57,474 nt of DNA from an uncultured Isoptericola sp. GTDB taxonomy: Bacteria > Actinomycetota > Actinomycetes > Actinomycetales > Cellulomonadaceae. Below are positions 8,424 through 18,131 of this stretch, in pieces. The first letter of the stretch is position 1. Each line of letters begins with the position of its first letter. Location of the stretch: positions 1 through 57,474 of the forward strand of contig CANMFP010000016.1 of NCBI GenBank assembly GCA_947497265.1, written 5' to 3'. A program made the position numbers and the translations under genes. The notes under the pieces are model-generated. The model did not search any database, was not told where the DNA came from, and saw nothing but the letters and a program-made list of their open reading frames with translations.

Positions 8424-9041
8424 ATGTCTTCTGCGGCACCGGCGCCAGGCGCTTCCGACGGGCGCCCGCCCGTGCCGGTGCCCGTCCCGCCCGGCGGACA
8501 CCCCCTACGGGTCGATCCTGCCCGTCGGCAGAGCGGCACGCCCGTCCCCGCGGCCGCGCCGGCCACCAACCTTCCCTCCGGGCACCTGCCCGTCGTGGAC
8601 GAGACCTCGGCCGGCGGTCTCGTCGTCGAGCGCCACGTCTCCGGCCACCGGGCCGCGGTGATCCTGCGGCGCAACCGCGCCGGCCGGCTGGAGATGTGCC
8701 TGCCGAAGGGCCACCTCGAGGGGCGGGAGACGCCGGAGGAAGCCGCGGTCCGGGAGATCCGCGAGGAGACGGGCATCGTCGGGACCGTCCGCACCACCCT
8801 GGGCGTGATCGACTACTGGTTCAGCGGTGAGGACCGGCGCGTCCACAAGGTGGTGCACCACTTCCTGCTGCGGTCCGAGGGCGGGACCATCACCGCCGCC
8901 GGCGACCCGGACGGCGAGGCCGAGGACGCCTGCTGGGTGCCGCTCGACGAGCTTCCCGACCGCCTCGCGTACCCGAACGAGCAGCGTCTGGCCGCCACGG
9001 CCCTGCAGGCGCTGTCCGACAGCCCGGAGCTCGTCGAGTGA
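8424..9041 (+). CDS. Nudix hydrolase, 205 aa
   Basis: Contains a complete Nudix box, beginning GHLEGRE and ending REIREETGI, which binds divalent metal and hydrolyses a nucleoside-diphosphate-linked substrate. The N-terminal ~45 residues are Pro/Ala/Gly-rich and probably disordered. The family also includes MutT-like and diadenosine polyphosphate hydrolases; the substrate cannot be assigned. ATG 8424 is preferred over the GTG two codons upstream because it fits a leaderless start. First gene of a + strand run; the DUF6049 gene starts 10 bases after its stop. Confidence 0.9.
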   Translation: MSSAAPAPGASDGRPPVPVPVPPGGHPLRVDPARRQSGTPVPAAAPATNLPSGHLPVVDETSAGGLVVERHVSGHRAAVILRRNRAGRLEMCLPKGHLEGRETPEEAAVREIREETGIVGTVRTTLGVIDYWFSGEDRRVHKVVHHFLLRSEGGTITAAGDPDGEAEDACWVPLDELPDRLAYPNEQRLAATALQALSDSPELVE

Positions 9042-9051
9042 GGCCCACCGC

Positions 9052-11175
9052 GTGATCGACTCCCGTGCCGCGGTGGTGCTCCCCCGCGCTCTCGCCGTCG
9101 TCGTGGCCGCCCTCGTGCTGGCCGGTGCGATGATCGCCGTTCCGCTCGCCCCCGCGCCGTCGGCCGCCGCGGGTGGCGGCGTCGCCGTCGAGATCGTCGA
9201 CATGTCGCCCACGGTGGTGGGCCCGGACCAGACCCAGGACGTCACCGTCCGCGTGACCAACGACTCGGAGACCGCCCTGACCGGGTTGGAGGCGAACCTG
9301 GGCGTCGGCTGGCGCGAGGTGTCCGCCCGGTCCACCGTGGCGACGTGGGCTGACGACGACTCGACCCGGACCGCTGCCCGCCAGCTCAGCCTGCCGATGG
9401 ACGACCTGCCGGCGGGCGAGTCGGCGGAGGTGACGTTCGAGCTGCGCGTCTCCACGCTCCAGCTCGGCACCGACGCCGAGTGGGGCCCACGCCAGCTCTC
9501 CGTCGACGTGCGGGACGACGCCGGCCTGATCGACGTGCTGCACTCGTTCATGTTGTACGACCCGGACGGCGGGACCGGACGTGCCGGCCGGACCGCACCC
9601 GCACCGGTCGACCTCACGCTGGTGGCGCCGCTGACCGGCCCCCCTCTGGACCCGGCCGCACCAGAGGCGTACATCTCGACGATCACCGAACGTACATCGC
9701 CAGGCGGAGCCTACGACGCGCTGCTCGCGGCCGCCGGGGTGGCCGACGCGCCCCTCTCGCTCGCCGTCGACCCCGCCGTCGTCGCCACGGCCGCCACCTC
9801 CTCCACGGAAGAGCTGAGCGCGTGGGCCAGCCGGCTGCAGCGTCCCGGCGCGGCCGACGTCGTCACCCTCCCGCCGTACGACGTCGACCTCGCGGCCCTG
9901 GCGCACGCGGACGTCCAGCCGAGCGACCTGCGCACCGTCACCGCGCCGGCCGGGCGCCTGCCGAGCGGCTGGTCGACCCCCGACGCCTGGAGCACCCGGG
10001 TCGCCTGGCCGGAGGGGACCGCCGACCTCGACACCCTCGGCGCGGCCCGGTCCGCCGGGATGCAGCACGTCCTCGTCGCCGACGGCCTCGAGCCGACCGT
10101 CGGCGTCACAGCCTCCGCCACCGACACCGTGCCCACCGCCGCGGGCGACGTCCCCGTCGTCGTCGCCGACCGTGCCCTCGGCGGCGCCCTCGCCGCGAGC
10201 ACCGCGAGCACCGCGGGCTCGGCACCGGCCGCCACCCAGCGCCTGCTCGCCGACACCGCGGTGCTCGCCATGGCCGCCGCCGACTCCGGCCGCCCCGTCT
10301 CCGTCGTCGCCGCGATGCCGCGGGGCTGGTCACCGGACGTCGAGGCCTACACCGCCGTCACCTCCGCACTCGTCGGCCGGTCCTGGGTGGACGTCGTCCC
10401 GCTCACCGAGGTCCTCGCCGAGGCCCCCGTCAGGGCCTCGCGCACCGCCCTCGAGAAGCGCGTCGTCGACGCCGCCGAGCTAGGGCCCCGGGCCGTGCGC
10501 ACCCTCGTCGACGAGCTCGACGGCCTCGTGTCCTTCGCCTCCGTCGCCGCGGACCCCGCCACCCTCATGGCCAGCGTGGACCGCGATCTCGTCGCACCGC
10601 TCTCCATCGCCTACCGCGGAGACCAGGACGCACGGGACGCCGCGGTCCAGCTCGCCGGGATCCGCGCCGAACAGGTCCAGTCCGGGATCCGGGTCATCGG
10701 ACGGGCCGACGTGCTCCTGATCAGCGACACCGGCAACCTGCCCGTCCGGGTCCGCAACGACCTGCCGGTCGACGCCACCGTCACGGTGACGTTGCAACCG
10801 GACGACCCCCGGCTCATCGTCGAGACGTCCCCCACCGTCGTCATCCCCGCCGGCGAGTCCCGCGACGCCCAGGTCCGCGTGCGGGCCATCGCCTCCGGCG
10901 ACGCCAACCTCGAGGTGAACGTCCTCGCTCCGAGCGGTGCCGCCGTCACCGCCCCGGCCGAGTTCGCGGTCCAGGTCCGCGCCGGATGGGAGACCGTCGG
11001 CACGTCGGTGATGGCCGCCGGAGTGGGACTGCTGTTCCTCGCAGGAATCTGGCGTACCGTGCGACGCGGCCGGTCGGACCGCCGTACCACCGCCGACGTC
11101 GCCGAGACGGTGGTTCCTCAGGACGCACCGACGCACCAGCCGCCGACGCACTCACCGGAGGACACCCAGGCATGA
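9052..11175 (+). CDS. DUF6049-type secreted/membrane protein, 707 aa
   Basis: An N-terminal hydrophobic signal or anchor (about residues 8-35) is followed by a large extracytoplasmic region rich in beta-type sequence, including NEW-like stretches such as VTVRVTNDSETAL and a second near the end. A single transmembrane helix lies near residue 645-665, then a short basic cytoplasmic tail. This matches the DUF6049 proteins found between the Nudix gene and murJ in many actinobacteria; the function is unknown, and an envelope role is inferred from position. GTG 9052 was chosen, just after the Nudix stop. Its stop overlaps the murJ start (ATGA), implying translational coupling. Confidence 0.88.
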   Translation: MIDSRAAVVLPRALAVVVAALVLAGAMIAVPLAPAPSAAAGGGVAVEIVDMSPTVVGPDQTQDVTVRVTNDSETALTGLEANLGVGWREVSARSTVATWADDDSTRTAARQLSLPMDDLPAGESAEVTFELRVSTLQLGTDAEWGPRQLSVDVRDDAGLIDVLHSFMLYDPDGGTGRAGRTAPAPVDLTLVAPLTGPPLDPAAPEAYISTITERTSPGGAYDALLAAAGVADAPLSLAVDPAVVATAATSSTEELSAWASRLQRPGAADVVTLPPYDVDLAALAHADVQPSDLRTVTAPAGRLPSGWSTPDAWSTRVAWPEGTADLDTLGAARSAGMQHVLVADGLEPTVGVTASATDTVPTAAGDVPVVVADRALGGALAASTASTAGSAPAATQRLLADTAVLAMAAADSGRPVSVVAAMPRGWSPDVEAYTAVTSALVGRSWVDVVPLTEVLAEAPVRASRTALEKRVVDAAELGPRAVRTLVDELDGLVSFASVAADPATLMASVDRDLVAPLSIAYRGDQDARDAAVQLAGIRAEQVQSGIRVIGRADVLLISDTGNLPVRVRNDLPVDATVTVTLQPDDPRLIVETSPTVVIPAGESRDAQVRVRAIASGDANLEVNVLAPSGAAVTAPAEFAVQVRAGWETVGTSVMAAGVGLLFLAGIWRTVRRGRSDRRTTADVAETVVPQDAPTHQPPTHSPEDTQA

Positions 11176-12899
11176 CCGCCGACAACCCCGAGCCGGCTGC
11201 GCCGGGCCCGCTCCCCGACGACGCCCGACCCGCGGGCGAACCGTCGGACTCCGGGGCGCGCAAGGCCAGCCTGGGCCGAGGATCGATCGCCATGTCCCTC
11301 GGCACGGCGGCGTCACGCGCCTCCGGCCTGGTGCGGTCCATGCTGCTCGTCGCGTGCGTGGGTGCGGTCGGTACCGTCGCGGACGCGTTCGACATCGGCA
11401 ACAAGCTCCCCAACGTCCTGTTCGCGCTGATCTCGGCGGGAGTGCTGCAGGCCGTCCTCATCCCGCAGATCCTGCGCGCGATGAACGCGGAGAACGCGCG
11501 GGAGAGGCTCGACAAGCTCCTCAGCCTCTCCGGCCTCGGCCTCCTGCTGCTCACCGCGGTCCTCGTCGTCGCCGCCCCGCTCATCGTGTGGGCTTACACC
11601 ACCAGCGACGCGTGGTCGACCGACGCGCGCCACCTCGCGACCGTCTTCGCCTACTGGTGCATCCCCCAGGTCTTCTTCTACGGGCTGTACATGCTGCTCG
11701 GCCAGGTGCTCAACGCGCGCGGCCGGTTCGGCGCCTACGGCGTGGCCCCGGTCGCGAACAACGTCGTCTCGGTGCTCGGGTTCGGTGCCTTCCTGCTGGT
11801 GTGGGGCACCTCGCCGGACCGTGGCATCACGGACCTGTCGGCGTGGACGACGCCGATGACGACGCTGCTCGCCGGTACCGCGACGCTCGGCATCGCCGCG
11901 CAGGCGCTGGTGCTGGTCGTCGCGCTGCGCCGCTCCGGCTTCTCCTGGCGGTTCCGCCTCGGGCTCCGCGGCATCGGGCTGCGCTCGGCGGGCAACGTCG
12001 TCGGCTGGACGCTCGGCGCCGTCGTCCTCGAACAGCTCGGCGTCCTGTTCCTCACGAACGTCCTGGGTCGCGGGGCGCGAGCCGTCGAGGCGACCGGCGC
12101 GGTCGCCGCCGGGAACATGGCCTACACGCAGGCCATGACCATCTACCTGCTGCCCCACTCCCTGGTCATCGTGTCGATCGTGACCGTCCTCTTCCCGCGC
12201 ATGACGGCGGCGGTGCAGGCCGGGAACCTCCCCGCGGTCCGTGCGGACATGTCCCTCGGCCTGCGGTCGGCAGGCATCTTCTCCGTCATCTCCGCCGCGG
12301 TCCTCTTCGTGCTCGCCAAGCCGCTCACCGGGGCGCTCCTGCCGTCGCTCGGTGCCGCCGAGGTCGACGCGATCGCCCCCATCCTGCGTGCCATGTCGAT
12401 CGGCCTCGTCGCGCTCGGCGCCACCGTGCTCGTCCGCCGCATGTACTTCGCCTTCGAGGACGGTCTCGGGCTGTTCCTCATCCAGATCGCCGCCACCGTC
12501 ACCCTGGTGGGCGCGCTGGCCGGCGCCGTCGCCACCCTGCCCGAGACGTGGTGGGCGGTCGCCGCGGGCGGCGCCTTCGCGCTGTCCACCTGGGTCTCGC
12601 TGCTGCTGCGGCTGCGTGGCATGAACCGCAAGCTGCACGGCATGGACGGCGGGCGCGTGCTGCGCCTCTATGTCCGCGCCGCCGTCGCAGCCGCCGTCGC
12701 GGGAGTCCTCGGCTGGGGCGTCATCCAGCTGATGGACGGTGGCGCGGGCTCGTCATGGCCGCACGCCGTGCTCGTGACGGCAGTGGGCGGCCTCGTGATG
12801 GTCGGCGTCTACCTCGGCATGCTCAAGCTGCTCCGCGTCCGCGAGCTCGACGACGCCCTCGCACCGATTCTGCGACGCGTACGCCGGAGCCCGCGATGA
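11172..12899 (+). CDS. murJ: Lipid II flippase MurJ, 575 aa
   Basis: MOP-superfamily protein with about 14 transmembrane segments that flips the peptidoglycan precursor lipid II across the membrane. The hydrophilic N-terminal ~38 residues precede the typical SLGTAASRASGLVRSMLL start of the first helix; later stretches such as DVGNKLPN-like FDIGNKLPNVLFALISAG are characteristic. ATG overlaps the DUF6049 stop by four bases. Unlike the mycobacterial MviN, no kinase-like domain is fused at the C terminus; a separate pseudokinase gene follows at 13006. Confidence 0.95.
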   Translation: MTADNPEPAAPGPLPDDARPAGEPSDSGARKASLGRGSIAMSLGTAASRASGLVRSMLLVACVGAVGTVADAFDIGNKLPNVLFALISAGVLQAVLIPQILRAMNAENARERLDKLLSLSGLGLLLLTAVLVVAAPLIVWAYTTSDAWSTDARHLATVFAYWCIPQVFFYGLYMLLGQVLNARGRFGAYGVAPVANNVVSVLGFGAFLLVWGTSPDRGITDLSAWTTPMTTLLAGTATLGIAAQALVLVVALRRSGFSWRFRLGLRGIGLRSAGNVVGWTLGAVVLEQLGVLFLTNVLGRGARAVEATGAVAAGNMAYTQAMTIYLLPHSLVIVSIVTVLFPRMTAAVQAGNLPAVRADMSLGLRSAGIFSVISAAVLFVLAKPLTGALLPSLGAAEVDAIAPILRAMSIGLVALGATVLVRRMYFAFEDGLGLFLIQIAATVTLVGALAGAVATLPETWWAVAAGGAFALSTWVSLLLRLRGMNRKLHGMDGGRVLRLYVRAAVAAAVAGVLGWGVIQLMDGGAGSSWPHAVLVTAVGGLVMVGVYLGMLKLLRVRELDDALAPILRRVRRSPR

Positions 12900-13005
12900 C
12901 GAGACCTCTGACCAGCACTTCGCTCTACCATGGTCCGATGGAACGGACCACCGGCTCATCCGGCCGGAGCCCACTCTCCCACCACACCCCTACGGAGGCG
13001 TCCAG

Positions 13006-14919
13006 GTGAGCACCGTCCAGCCCGGGACCGTCATGGTCGATCGTTATCGGCTGACCCAGCCCGCGAGCACGGACCTGGCGACGGCGGAGGCGTGGGAGGC
13101 CCACGATCAGATCCTCGACCGTCCGGTGCGCGTCACGTTCGTGGACGGCCCCCAGTCCGCGGCAGCCCTCGACGCCGCACGCCGCGCGGCGCTGGTCGCC
13201 GACTCGCGCCTGTGCAGGGTGCTCGACGTCGGCACCACCGACCTGGGCGCGGGCGAGCGTTCCTACGTCATCACCGAGCCCTTCGCCGGCGAGTCGCTCA
13301 CGCAGATCGTCTCGCGTGGTCTCGTGGACGCCCAGCAGGCTCGCGCGCTCATGGGCGAGGCCGCGACCGCCCTCGAGGCCGCGCGCCGGCGCGGGGTGCA
13401 CCACTGCGCCCTACGCCCCGAGGCCGTGCGCGTCGACGGACACCGCGTGGTCGTCACCGGCCTCGGCATCGATGCCGGTCTCGCCGGGATCGAACCTTCG
13501 GACACCGAGGCCGCCGCGATGGACGCCCGCGGGCTGGTCGCGCTGGGCTACTACGCGCTCACCGCACGCTGGGCCGCGGACAGCCTCGAGGTCCCCTGGA
13601 TCGCTCCGGACGCCGTCCGGCCGCTGCCCGCTCAGACCGGGCCCGACGGTGTCGTCCCGGTCTCCGAGCTGGTGCCGCACGTCGACGACGAGATCGACGT
13701 CGTGGTCCGCCGCACCTTCACCGGGGACGACGCCGGTGCCCCGGCCACGCCGGCCGACATCGTCGCCGCGCTCGAGCCGTGGGGGCAGGTGTCCGTCGTG
13801 GCGGCCCTCCCCCGGTTCGTCCAGCCCCCCGAGCGTCCCGTGCGCTCGTCCGTGCTGGGAGCCGGCAGCCCGGCGGGTTCCGCGTCGCGCCCGGGCACAC
13901 CCCCGCCCGCGCCCCCCGTGCGCCGTCCGTCCACCGGGAGGATCGCCCGGGCAGGTGTCGTCGGCGCCGGGGCGGGCGTCGCGGTCGGTGCCCCCTACGG
14001 GCAGCCTCCCGCGCAGGGCGCCGTTCCTCCGCCTCCCGGCCAGGGGGCCTACGGCCAGACGGCGGCCTATGGCCAGGCTCCCGCCTACGGGCAAGGACCT
14101 GCCTACGGCCAGGCGCCTGCTGCCGGGCAGTCCCCCGCTGCGGCCCCGGGCCAACCTGCACCGGCCGGCTATGCCCAGGCAGCGCCCGGGCAGCCCGCAG
14201 CGGCCCAGGGCGCCCCTCCGTCGGCGGCCGGCCCCACGACCGGCGGCTTCGCCTCGACCGCCGCCCCGAAGAAGCGTGGTGTCAACCCGACGCCGATCGT
14301 GCTCGGCGTCCTGCTCGTCGGCGTCGTGCTCGCCGCCGTCTGGGCGATGATCCAGGTCTTCACGCCGTTCAGCTTCGAACCACCGCCCGAGGCGCAGACC
14401 TCGCAGGAGGCCACCACCGAGGGTGAGCCCACCGAGGGAGCCGACGACGCTGCGGAGGAGGAGCCCACCGAGACCGAGGAGCCCGAGGTCCGGCCGATCA
14501 TCGACAGTGGTGAGCAGCTCGACCCGGCGGGCGACGGTGAGCACCCGGAGGCCGTGGAGCTCGCCTATGACGCGGACCCCTCGACGTTCTGGTTCACGCT
14601 GACTTACCACAACAACCCTGCCTGGGGCGGTTTCAAGGAGGGCGCCGGCTTCGGCGTCGAGCTGCGTGAGCCGGCCCCCGTGTCCCAGGTCGACCTCAAC
14701 ACCAACGGCAGCGGCGGGGCGTGGCAGCTCCGTTCGACCAGCCTCGACGACCCGACGGGCGGCGACCTGCTGGCGGAAGGATCGTTCTCTGAAGACACGA
14801 CGATCGAGCTCGACGAGGCCGTCATCGTCGACTCCCTCGTCCTGTGGATCACCGAGCTCCCGGGGACGGACGAGGCAGACCGCTACCGGCTCGAGCTCAA
14901 CGAGATCACGCTGTCCTGA
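13006..14919 (+). CDS. Membrane pseudokinase with discoidin-like ectodomain, 637 aa
   Basis: Residues 1-265 resemble the Ser/Thr protein kinase fold but lack catalytic residues: the HRD loop reads [10 protein letters not shown], the DFG position reads VTGLGID, and no VAIK-type lysine is present. Residues about 330-400 are a low-complexity Pro/Ala/Gln linker with repeated AYGQ units. A transmembrane helix lies at about 430-452, then an acidic Thr/Glu segment, and a C-terminal domain (about 495-637) resembling discoidin/F5-8C-type sugar-binding folds. GTG 13006 follows GGAGGCGTCCAG. Position after murJ matches the pseudokinase half of mycobacterial MviN, which recruits FhaA when phosphorylated; that role here is inference. 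Confidence 0.85.
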   Translation: MSTVQPGTVMVDRYRLTQPASTDLATAEAWEAHDQILDRPVRVTFVDGPQSAAALDAARRAALVADSRLCRVLDVGTTDLGAGERSYVITEPFAGESLTQIVSRGLVDAQQARALMGEAATALEAARRRGVHHCALRPEAVRVDGHRVVVTGLGIDAGLAGIEPSDTEAAAMDARGLVALGYYALTARWAADSLEVPWIAPDAVRPLPAQTGPDGVVPVSELVPHVDDEIDVVVRRTFTGDDAGAPATPADIVAALEPWGQVSVVAALPRFVQPPERPVRSSVLGAGSPAGSASRPGTPPPAPPVRRPSTGRIARAGVVGAGAGVAVGAPYGQPPAQGAVPPPPGQGAYGQTAAYGQAPAYGQGPAYGQAPAAGQSPAAAPGQPAPAGYAQAAPGQPAAAQGAPPSAAGPTTGGFASTAAPKKRGVNPTPIVLGVLLVGVVLAAVWAMIQVFTPFSFEPPPEAQTSQEATTEGEPTEGADDAAEEEPTETEEPEVRPIIDSGEQLDPAGDGEHPEAVELAYDADPSTFWFTLTYHNNPAWGGFKEGAGFGVELREPAPVSQVDLNTNGSGGAWQLRSTSLDDPTGGDLLAEGSFSEDTTIELDEAVIVDSLVLWITELPGTDEADRYRLELNEITLS

Positions 14920-15001
14920 CGCCCGGAACATCGCCGATGCCCCGTGTGTTGACCCCTGGTGCCGGTCCGCGCCGGTACCGAACCGAACCGCAGGAGTAGA
15001 T

Positions 15002-16021
15002 GTGACCGACCAGCCGACCCCCCCGGCCAGCACGGACGCCGCGCTGCACGACATCGTCATCGTCGGTTCCGGCCCTGCCGGGTACACCGCCGCGATCTAC
15101 GCCGCACGAGCAGGCCTGGCGCCGATCGTCGTGGCCGGGTCCGTCACGGCCGGCGGTGCTCTCATGAACACCACCGAGGTGGAGAACTTCCCCGGCTTCC
15201 CCCCGGGGATCCAGGGACCGGACCTCATGGACGCCATGCGCGAGCAGGCCGAGAAGTTCGGTGCGATGGTGCTCTGGGACGACGCCGAGACGCTCGACCT
15301 GACCGGCGACGTGAAGACCGTCGTCACGGGGGGCGGCGAGACGTTCCGATCGCGGACGGTCATCCTCGCCACCGGCTCGGCCTACCGCGAGCTCGGCCTT
15401 CCCGAGGAGAAGAAGCTGTCGGGGCGCGGCCTCTCGTGGTGTGCCACGTGTGACGGGTTCTTCTTCCGTGACCAGCACATCGCCGTCGTCGGTGGGGGTG
15501 ACTCCGCGATGGAAGAGGCGACCTTCTTGACCCGCTTTGCGTCAAAGGTCACGATCATCCACCGCCGGGACGCTCTCCGAGCCTCCAAGATCATGGCCGA
15601 CCGTGCCCTTGCCGATCCCAAGATCGACTTCGCGTGGAACAGCGAGGTGGCAGCCATCCATGGCGAGGACAAGGTCTCAGGGGTGCGCCTTCGAGACACG
15701 GTCACGGGCACTGAGCGCGACCTCGACGTGACCGGGCTCTTCGTCGCCATCGGCCACGACCCTCGCAGCGAACTGCTCGCCGGGCAGGTCGACCTGGACG
15801 ACGAGGGCTACGTCATCGCGGAGGGTCGCTCCACCCGCACGAACCTCCCCGGGGTGTTCGCCTGCGGCGACCTCGTCGACCACACCTACCGTCAGGCGAT
15901 CACCGCCGCAGGGTCGGGTTGCTCCGCCGCCCTGGACGCGCAGTCCTACCTCTCCGACCTGGCAGACCTCGCCTCTGAGCCCGACCCGGAGCAGCTCCCG
16001 GCCGCGCTCGACGCCGTCTGA
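15002..16021 (+). CDS. trxB: Thioredoxin-disulfide reductase, 339 aa
   Basis: FAD/NADPH flavoprotein that reduces thioredoxin. The FAD-binding [17 protein letters not shown] lies near residue 20, the redox-active CATC (in [10 protein letters not shown]) near residue 146, the NADPH-binding [10 protein letters not shown] just after, and the C-terminal FAD motif [10 protein letters not shown] near residue 285. GTG at 15002 follows CAGGAGTAGAT. It sits 29 bases before trxA, so reductase and substrate are probably one transcript, as in most actinobacteria. Confidence 0.97.
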   Translation: MTDQPTPPASTDAALHDIVIVGSGPAGYTAAIYAARAGLAPIVVAGSVTAGGALMNTTEVENFPGFPPGIQGPDLMDAMREQAEKFGAMVLWDDAETLDLTGDVKTVVTGGGETFRSRTVILATGSAYRELGLPEEKKLSGRGLSWCATCDGFFFRDQHIAVVGGGDSAMEEATFLTRFASKVTIIHRRDALRASKIMADRALADPKIDFAWNSEVAAIHGEDKVSGVRLRDTVTGTERDLDVTGLFVAIGHDPRSELLAGQVDLDDEGYVIAEGRSTRTNLPGVFACGDLVDHTYRQAITAAGSGCSAALDAQSYLSDLADLASEPDPEQLPAALDAV

Positions 16022-16050
16022 CCGCCATCACGCACATCGAAGGAGTCCGC

Positions 16051-16374
16051 ATGCCTACCGTCGCAGTCACCGACGACACCTTCCAGTCCGAGGTCCTCGA
16101 GTCCGACATCCCCGTCCTGGTGGACTTCTGGGCTACCTGGTGCGGCCCGTGCCGCATGGTCGCCCCGATCCTCGAGGAGCTGTCGGAGGAGTACGAGGGC
16201 AAGGTCAAGATCGTCAAGCTCGACACGGACGCCAACCAGGCCACCACGATGGCCTACGGCATCACCTCGATCCCGACGCTGAACGTCTACTCCGGCGGTG
16301 AGGTGGTCAAGTCGATCATCGGTGCCCGCCCCAAGCGCGCGCTCGCCGAGGAGATCGACGGCATTCTCGTCTGA
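16051..16374 (+). CDS. trxA: Thioredoxin, 107 aa
   Basis: Small cytoplasmic dithiol protein. The active site is WCGPC in [14 protein letters not shown], and the cis-proline region reads SIPTLNVY; length is standard. ATG 16051 is preceded by GAAGGAGTCCGC, a strong ribosome-binding site. Last gene of the + strand run from 8424; a hairpin follows at 16392-16429. Confidence 0.97.
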   Translation: MPTVAVTDDTFQSEVLESDIPVLVDFWATWCGPCRMVAPILEELSEEYEGKVKIVKLDTDANQATTMAYGITSIPTLNVYSGGEVVKSIIGARPKRALAEEIDGILV

Positions 16375-16391
16375 GGATTCATGGTTCGCTG

Positions 16392-16429
16392 GCGGCCGCC
16401 TCTGGTTCATCGGAACCAGGGGCGGCCGC
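16392..16429 (+). terminator. Hairpin terminator after trxA
   Basis: The arms GCGGCCGCC...CTGGTTC and GGAACCAG...GGCGGCCGC pair over about 16 bases with a small loop at 16409-16411. The stem is followed by TTCTTCGTCGT rather than a clear T-run. It starts 18 bases after the trxA stop. Confidence 0.75.
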
Positions 16430-16495
16430 TTCTTCGTCGTACCGGCCTGTTCCCGCATGGTCGGCGGGCCGGCACCGACCACGGTGAACCGGTGC

Positions 16496-16511
16496 TGTTT
16501 CACGTGAAACA
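16496..16511. promoter_or_regulatory. parS: parS site 1 (ParB-binding)
   Basis: Perfect 16-bp palindrome TGTTTCACGTGAAACA, the conserved bacterial parS. It lies between trxA and parB, about 8 kb from oriC. Confidence 0.95.
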
Positions 16512-16525
16512 TCGAACCGCCGCTT

Positions 16526-16541
16526 CGTTTCACGTGAAACA
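16526..16541. promoter_or_regulatory. parS: parS-like site 2 (one mismatch)
   Basis: CGTTTCACGTGAAACA differs from the consensus only at its first base. Its start is 30 bp from that of site 1, so two ParB clamps could load side by side. Confidence 0.85.
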
Positions 16542-16612
16542 GCACGTGCCCCGCATCGCGGCGTCGCGCATCACCCAAGGGGCCCAAGGCACGAAACCCG
16601 GACCCACAGCAA

Positions 16613-16652
16613 CGGGCCCGGTCCTGTTTCACGTGAAACATGACCGGGCCCG
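16613..16652 (-). terminator. Palindrome containing parS site 3, downstream of parB
   Basis: An 11-base GC-rich stem (16613-16623 with 16642-16652) encloses one mismatched pair and the parS at 16625-16640, itself palindromic, so the whole can fold as a near-perfect hairpin. It begins 18 bases after the parB stop on the minus strand. It probably works both as a terminator and as a ParB site. Confidence 0.8.
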
Positions 16653-16669
16653 GTTCTGTGCCCGCGGGG

Positions 16670-18022
16670 TTAGGACGGTGCGAAGCCGGGATCCTCCGGA
16701 GCCATGACCGTCAGGATCCTGTTCAAGTCCTCGACGGACGCAAACTCGACGGTGACCTTTCCCTTGGTCTTGCCCAGGTTGACCTTCACGCGCGTCTCGA
16801 ACCGGTCGGAGAGCCGGGTCGCGAGCTCGTCCATCGCCTCGCTGCGTTGACCAGCTCGCGGAGCCCGTGCAGCGGGCTTGTCCTCGCTGCCCTCCGCGAT
16901 CAGCGTGACCACCTCTTCCGTCGCCCGCACCGAAAGTCCTTCCGAGACGATCCGCTGCGCGAGCCGCTCGATCTCCGCGCCGTCCGTGAGCCCGAGCAGG
17001 GCACGGGCGTGGCCTGCGGAGAGCACGCCCGCCGCCACCCGCCGCTGAACCAACGGAGGCAGCTTCAGCAGCCGGAGGGTGTTCGAGATCTGCGGCCGCG
17101 AGCGGGCGATCCGCGTGGCCAGCTCCTCGTGGGTGCACCCGAAGTCGTCGAGCAACTGGCGGTACGCCGCCGCCTCCTCCAACGGGTTCAACGCAGCGCG
17201 GTGCAGGTTCTCCAGCAGTGCGTCACGGAGCATGTCCGAGTCGTCCGTGGAGCGGATGATCGCCGGGATGGTCTCGAGCCGCGCTTCTTGCGCTGCACGC
17301 CACCGCCGCTCCCCCATGATCAGCTCGAATCCTGCCGAGGCGTCAGGGTCCGGCCGGACGACGATGGGTTGCAGCACACCGATCTCGCTGATCGACTCGA
17401 TCAGCTCGTCGAGCTCCCCCTCGTCGAAGACGGTTCGCGGCTGACGCGAGTTCGGCCGGATCTGGTCGACCGGCACCTCGGCGAAGCGAGCGCCGGGTAC
17501 CGGGACCAGGGCGTCCTCGCCCTCTCCCGAATCGCCCGCCGCCGACGCCGCACTGCCGGCAGGGGTGCCGGGCGCCGAGTCTGCCGGCTCGGTCGCCGAG
17601 GCAAGGTCCTCCGGGGCGTCGTGCTCGGTGATCTCGATCGTCCCCAGCGATCCGTACCCGCCGTCGGCAGCCGCGCTGGACTCCGACTCCAGCCGGTCGG
17701 CGAGGCCCGCCAGCGCCGACACCGGGTCGATCGGGTCGTCCGTCCGGCCACTGCCGTTGATGCTCAGCCGACCGCCCGCGATCGCCGAGTCCCAGGACGC
17801 CGATCGCCGTCCGGTGCGTTCGCCAGCCGCTGCTGAGGTCTCGGCAGCACGCTCGGGTTCGTCACCACCATGGTCGTCGTCCGAGGCGGTCATGACCGTT
17901 CCGGGTGCGTCCTGTGCCTCGTCACGTTGTGGGAAGAAGACATCCACCGGCTTGTCCTGCGGTGGCCCCTGAGGAATCAGAGCCCCCAGCCCACGGCCGA
18001 GCCCTCGCTTCTTCTGGCTCAT
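16670..18022 (-). CDS. parB: Chromosome-partitioning protein ParB, 450 aa
   Basis: CTP-dependent DNA clamp that loads at parS. The N-terminal [17 protein letters not shown] patch is the usual ParA-contacting basic start. About 130 acidic, low-complexity residues follow, longer than in many homologues. The ParB/Spo0J core contains [14 protein letters not shown] and the CTP-binding GERRWRA; the helix-turn-helix around [20 protein letters not shown] recognises parS, and the C-terminal domain dimerises. ATG 18022 has no strong Shine-Dalgarno sequence. It lies 109 bases downstream of parA. Confidence 0.97.
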   Translation of the reverse strand: MSQKKRGLGRGLGALIPQGPPQDKPVDVFFPQRDEAQDAPGTVMTASDDDHGGDEPERAAETSAAAGERTGRRSASWDSAIAGGRLSINGSGRTDDPIDPVSALAGLADRLESESSAAADGGYGSLGTIEITEHDAPEDLASATEPADSAPGTPAGSAASAAGDSGEGEDALVPVPGARFAEVPVDQIRPNSRQPRTVFDEGELDELIESISEIGVLQPIVVRPDPDASAGFELIMGERRWRAAQEARLETIPAIIRSTDDSDMLRDALLENLHRAALNPLEEAAAYRQLLDDFGCTHEELATRIARSRPQISNTLRLLKLPPLVQRRVAAGVLSAGHARALLGLTDGAEIERLAQRIVSEGLSVRATEEVVTLIAEGSEDKPAARAPRAGQRSEAMDELATRLSDRFETRVKVNLGKTKGKVTVEFASVEDLNRILTVMAPEDPGFAPS

Positions 18023-18131
18023 GATCCACCAGCCTCCTGGTTCCGTCCGGGTGTCGGACCGTCTTCGTCGGGTCTCGGTGCTGCGGCCGTGACCGATCGC
18101 GACTCACCGTACTGCTTCGATGTTACGCGCG

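Noticed and set aside
13990-14200. AYGQ repeats as a DNA-level tandem repeat or mobile insertion
   Set aside because: Codons vary between repeats, and the stretch is an ordinary low-complexity linker inside the pseudokinase gene.
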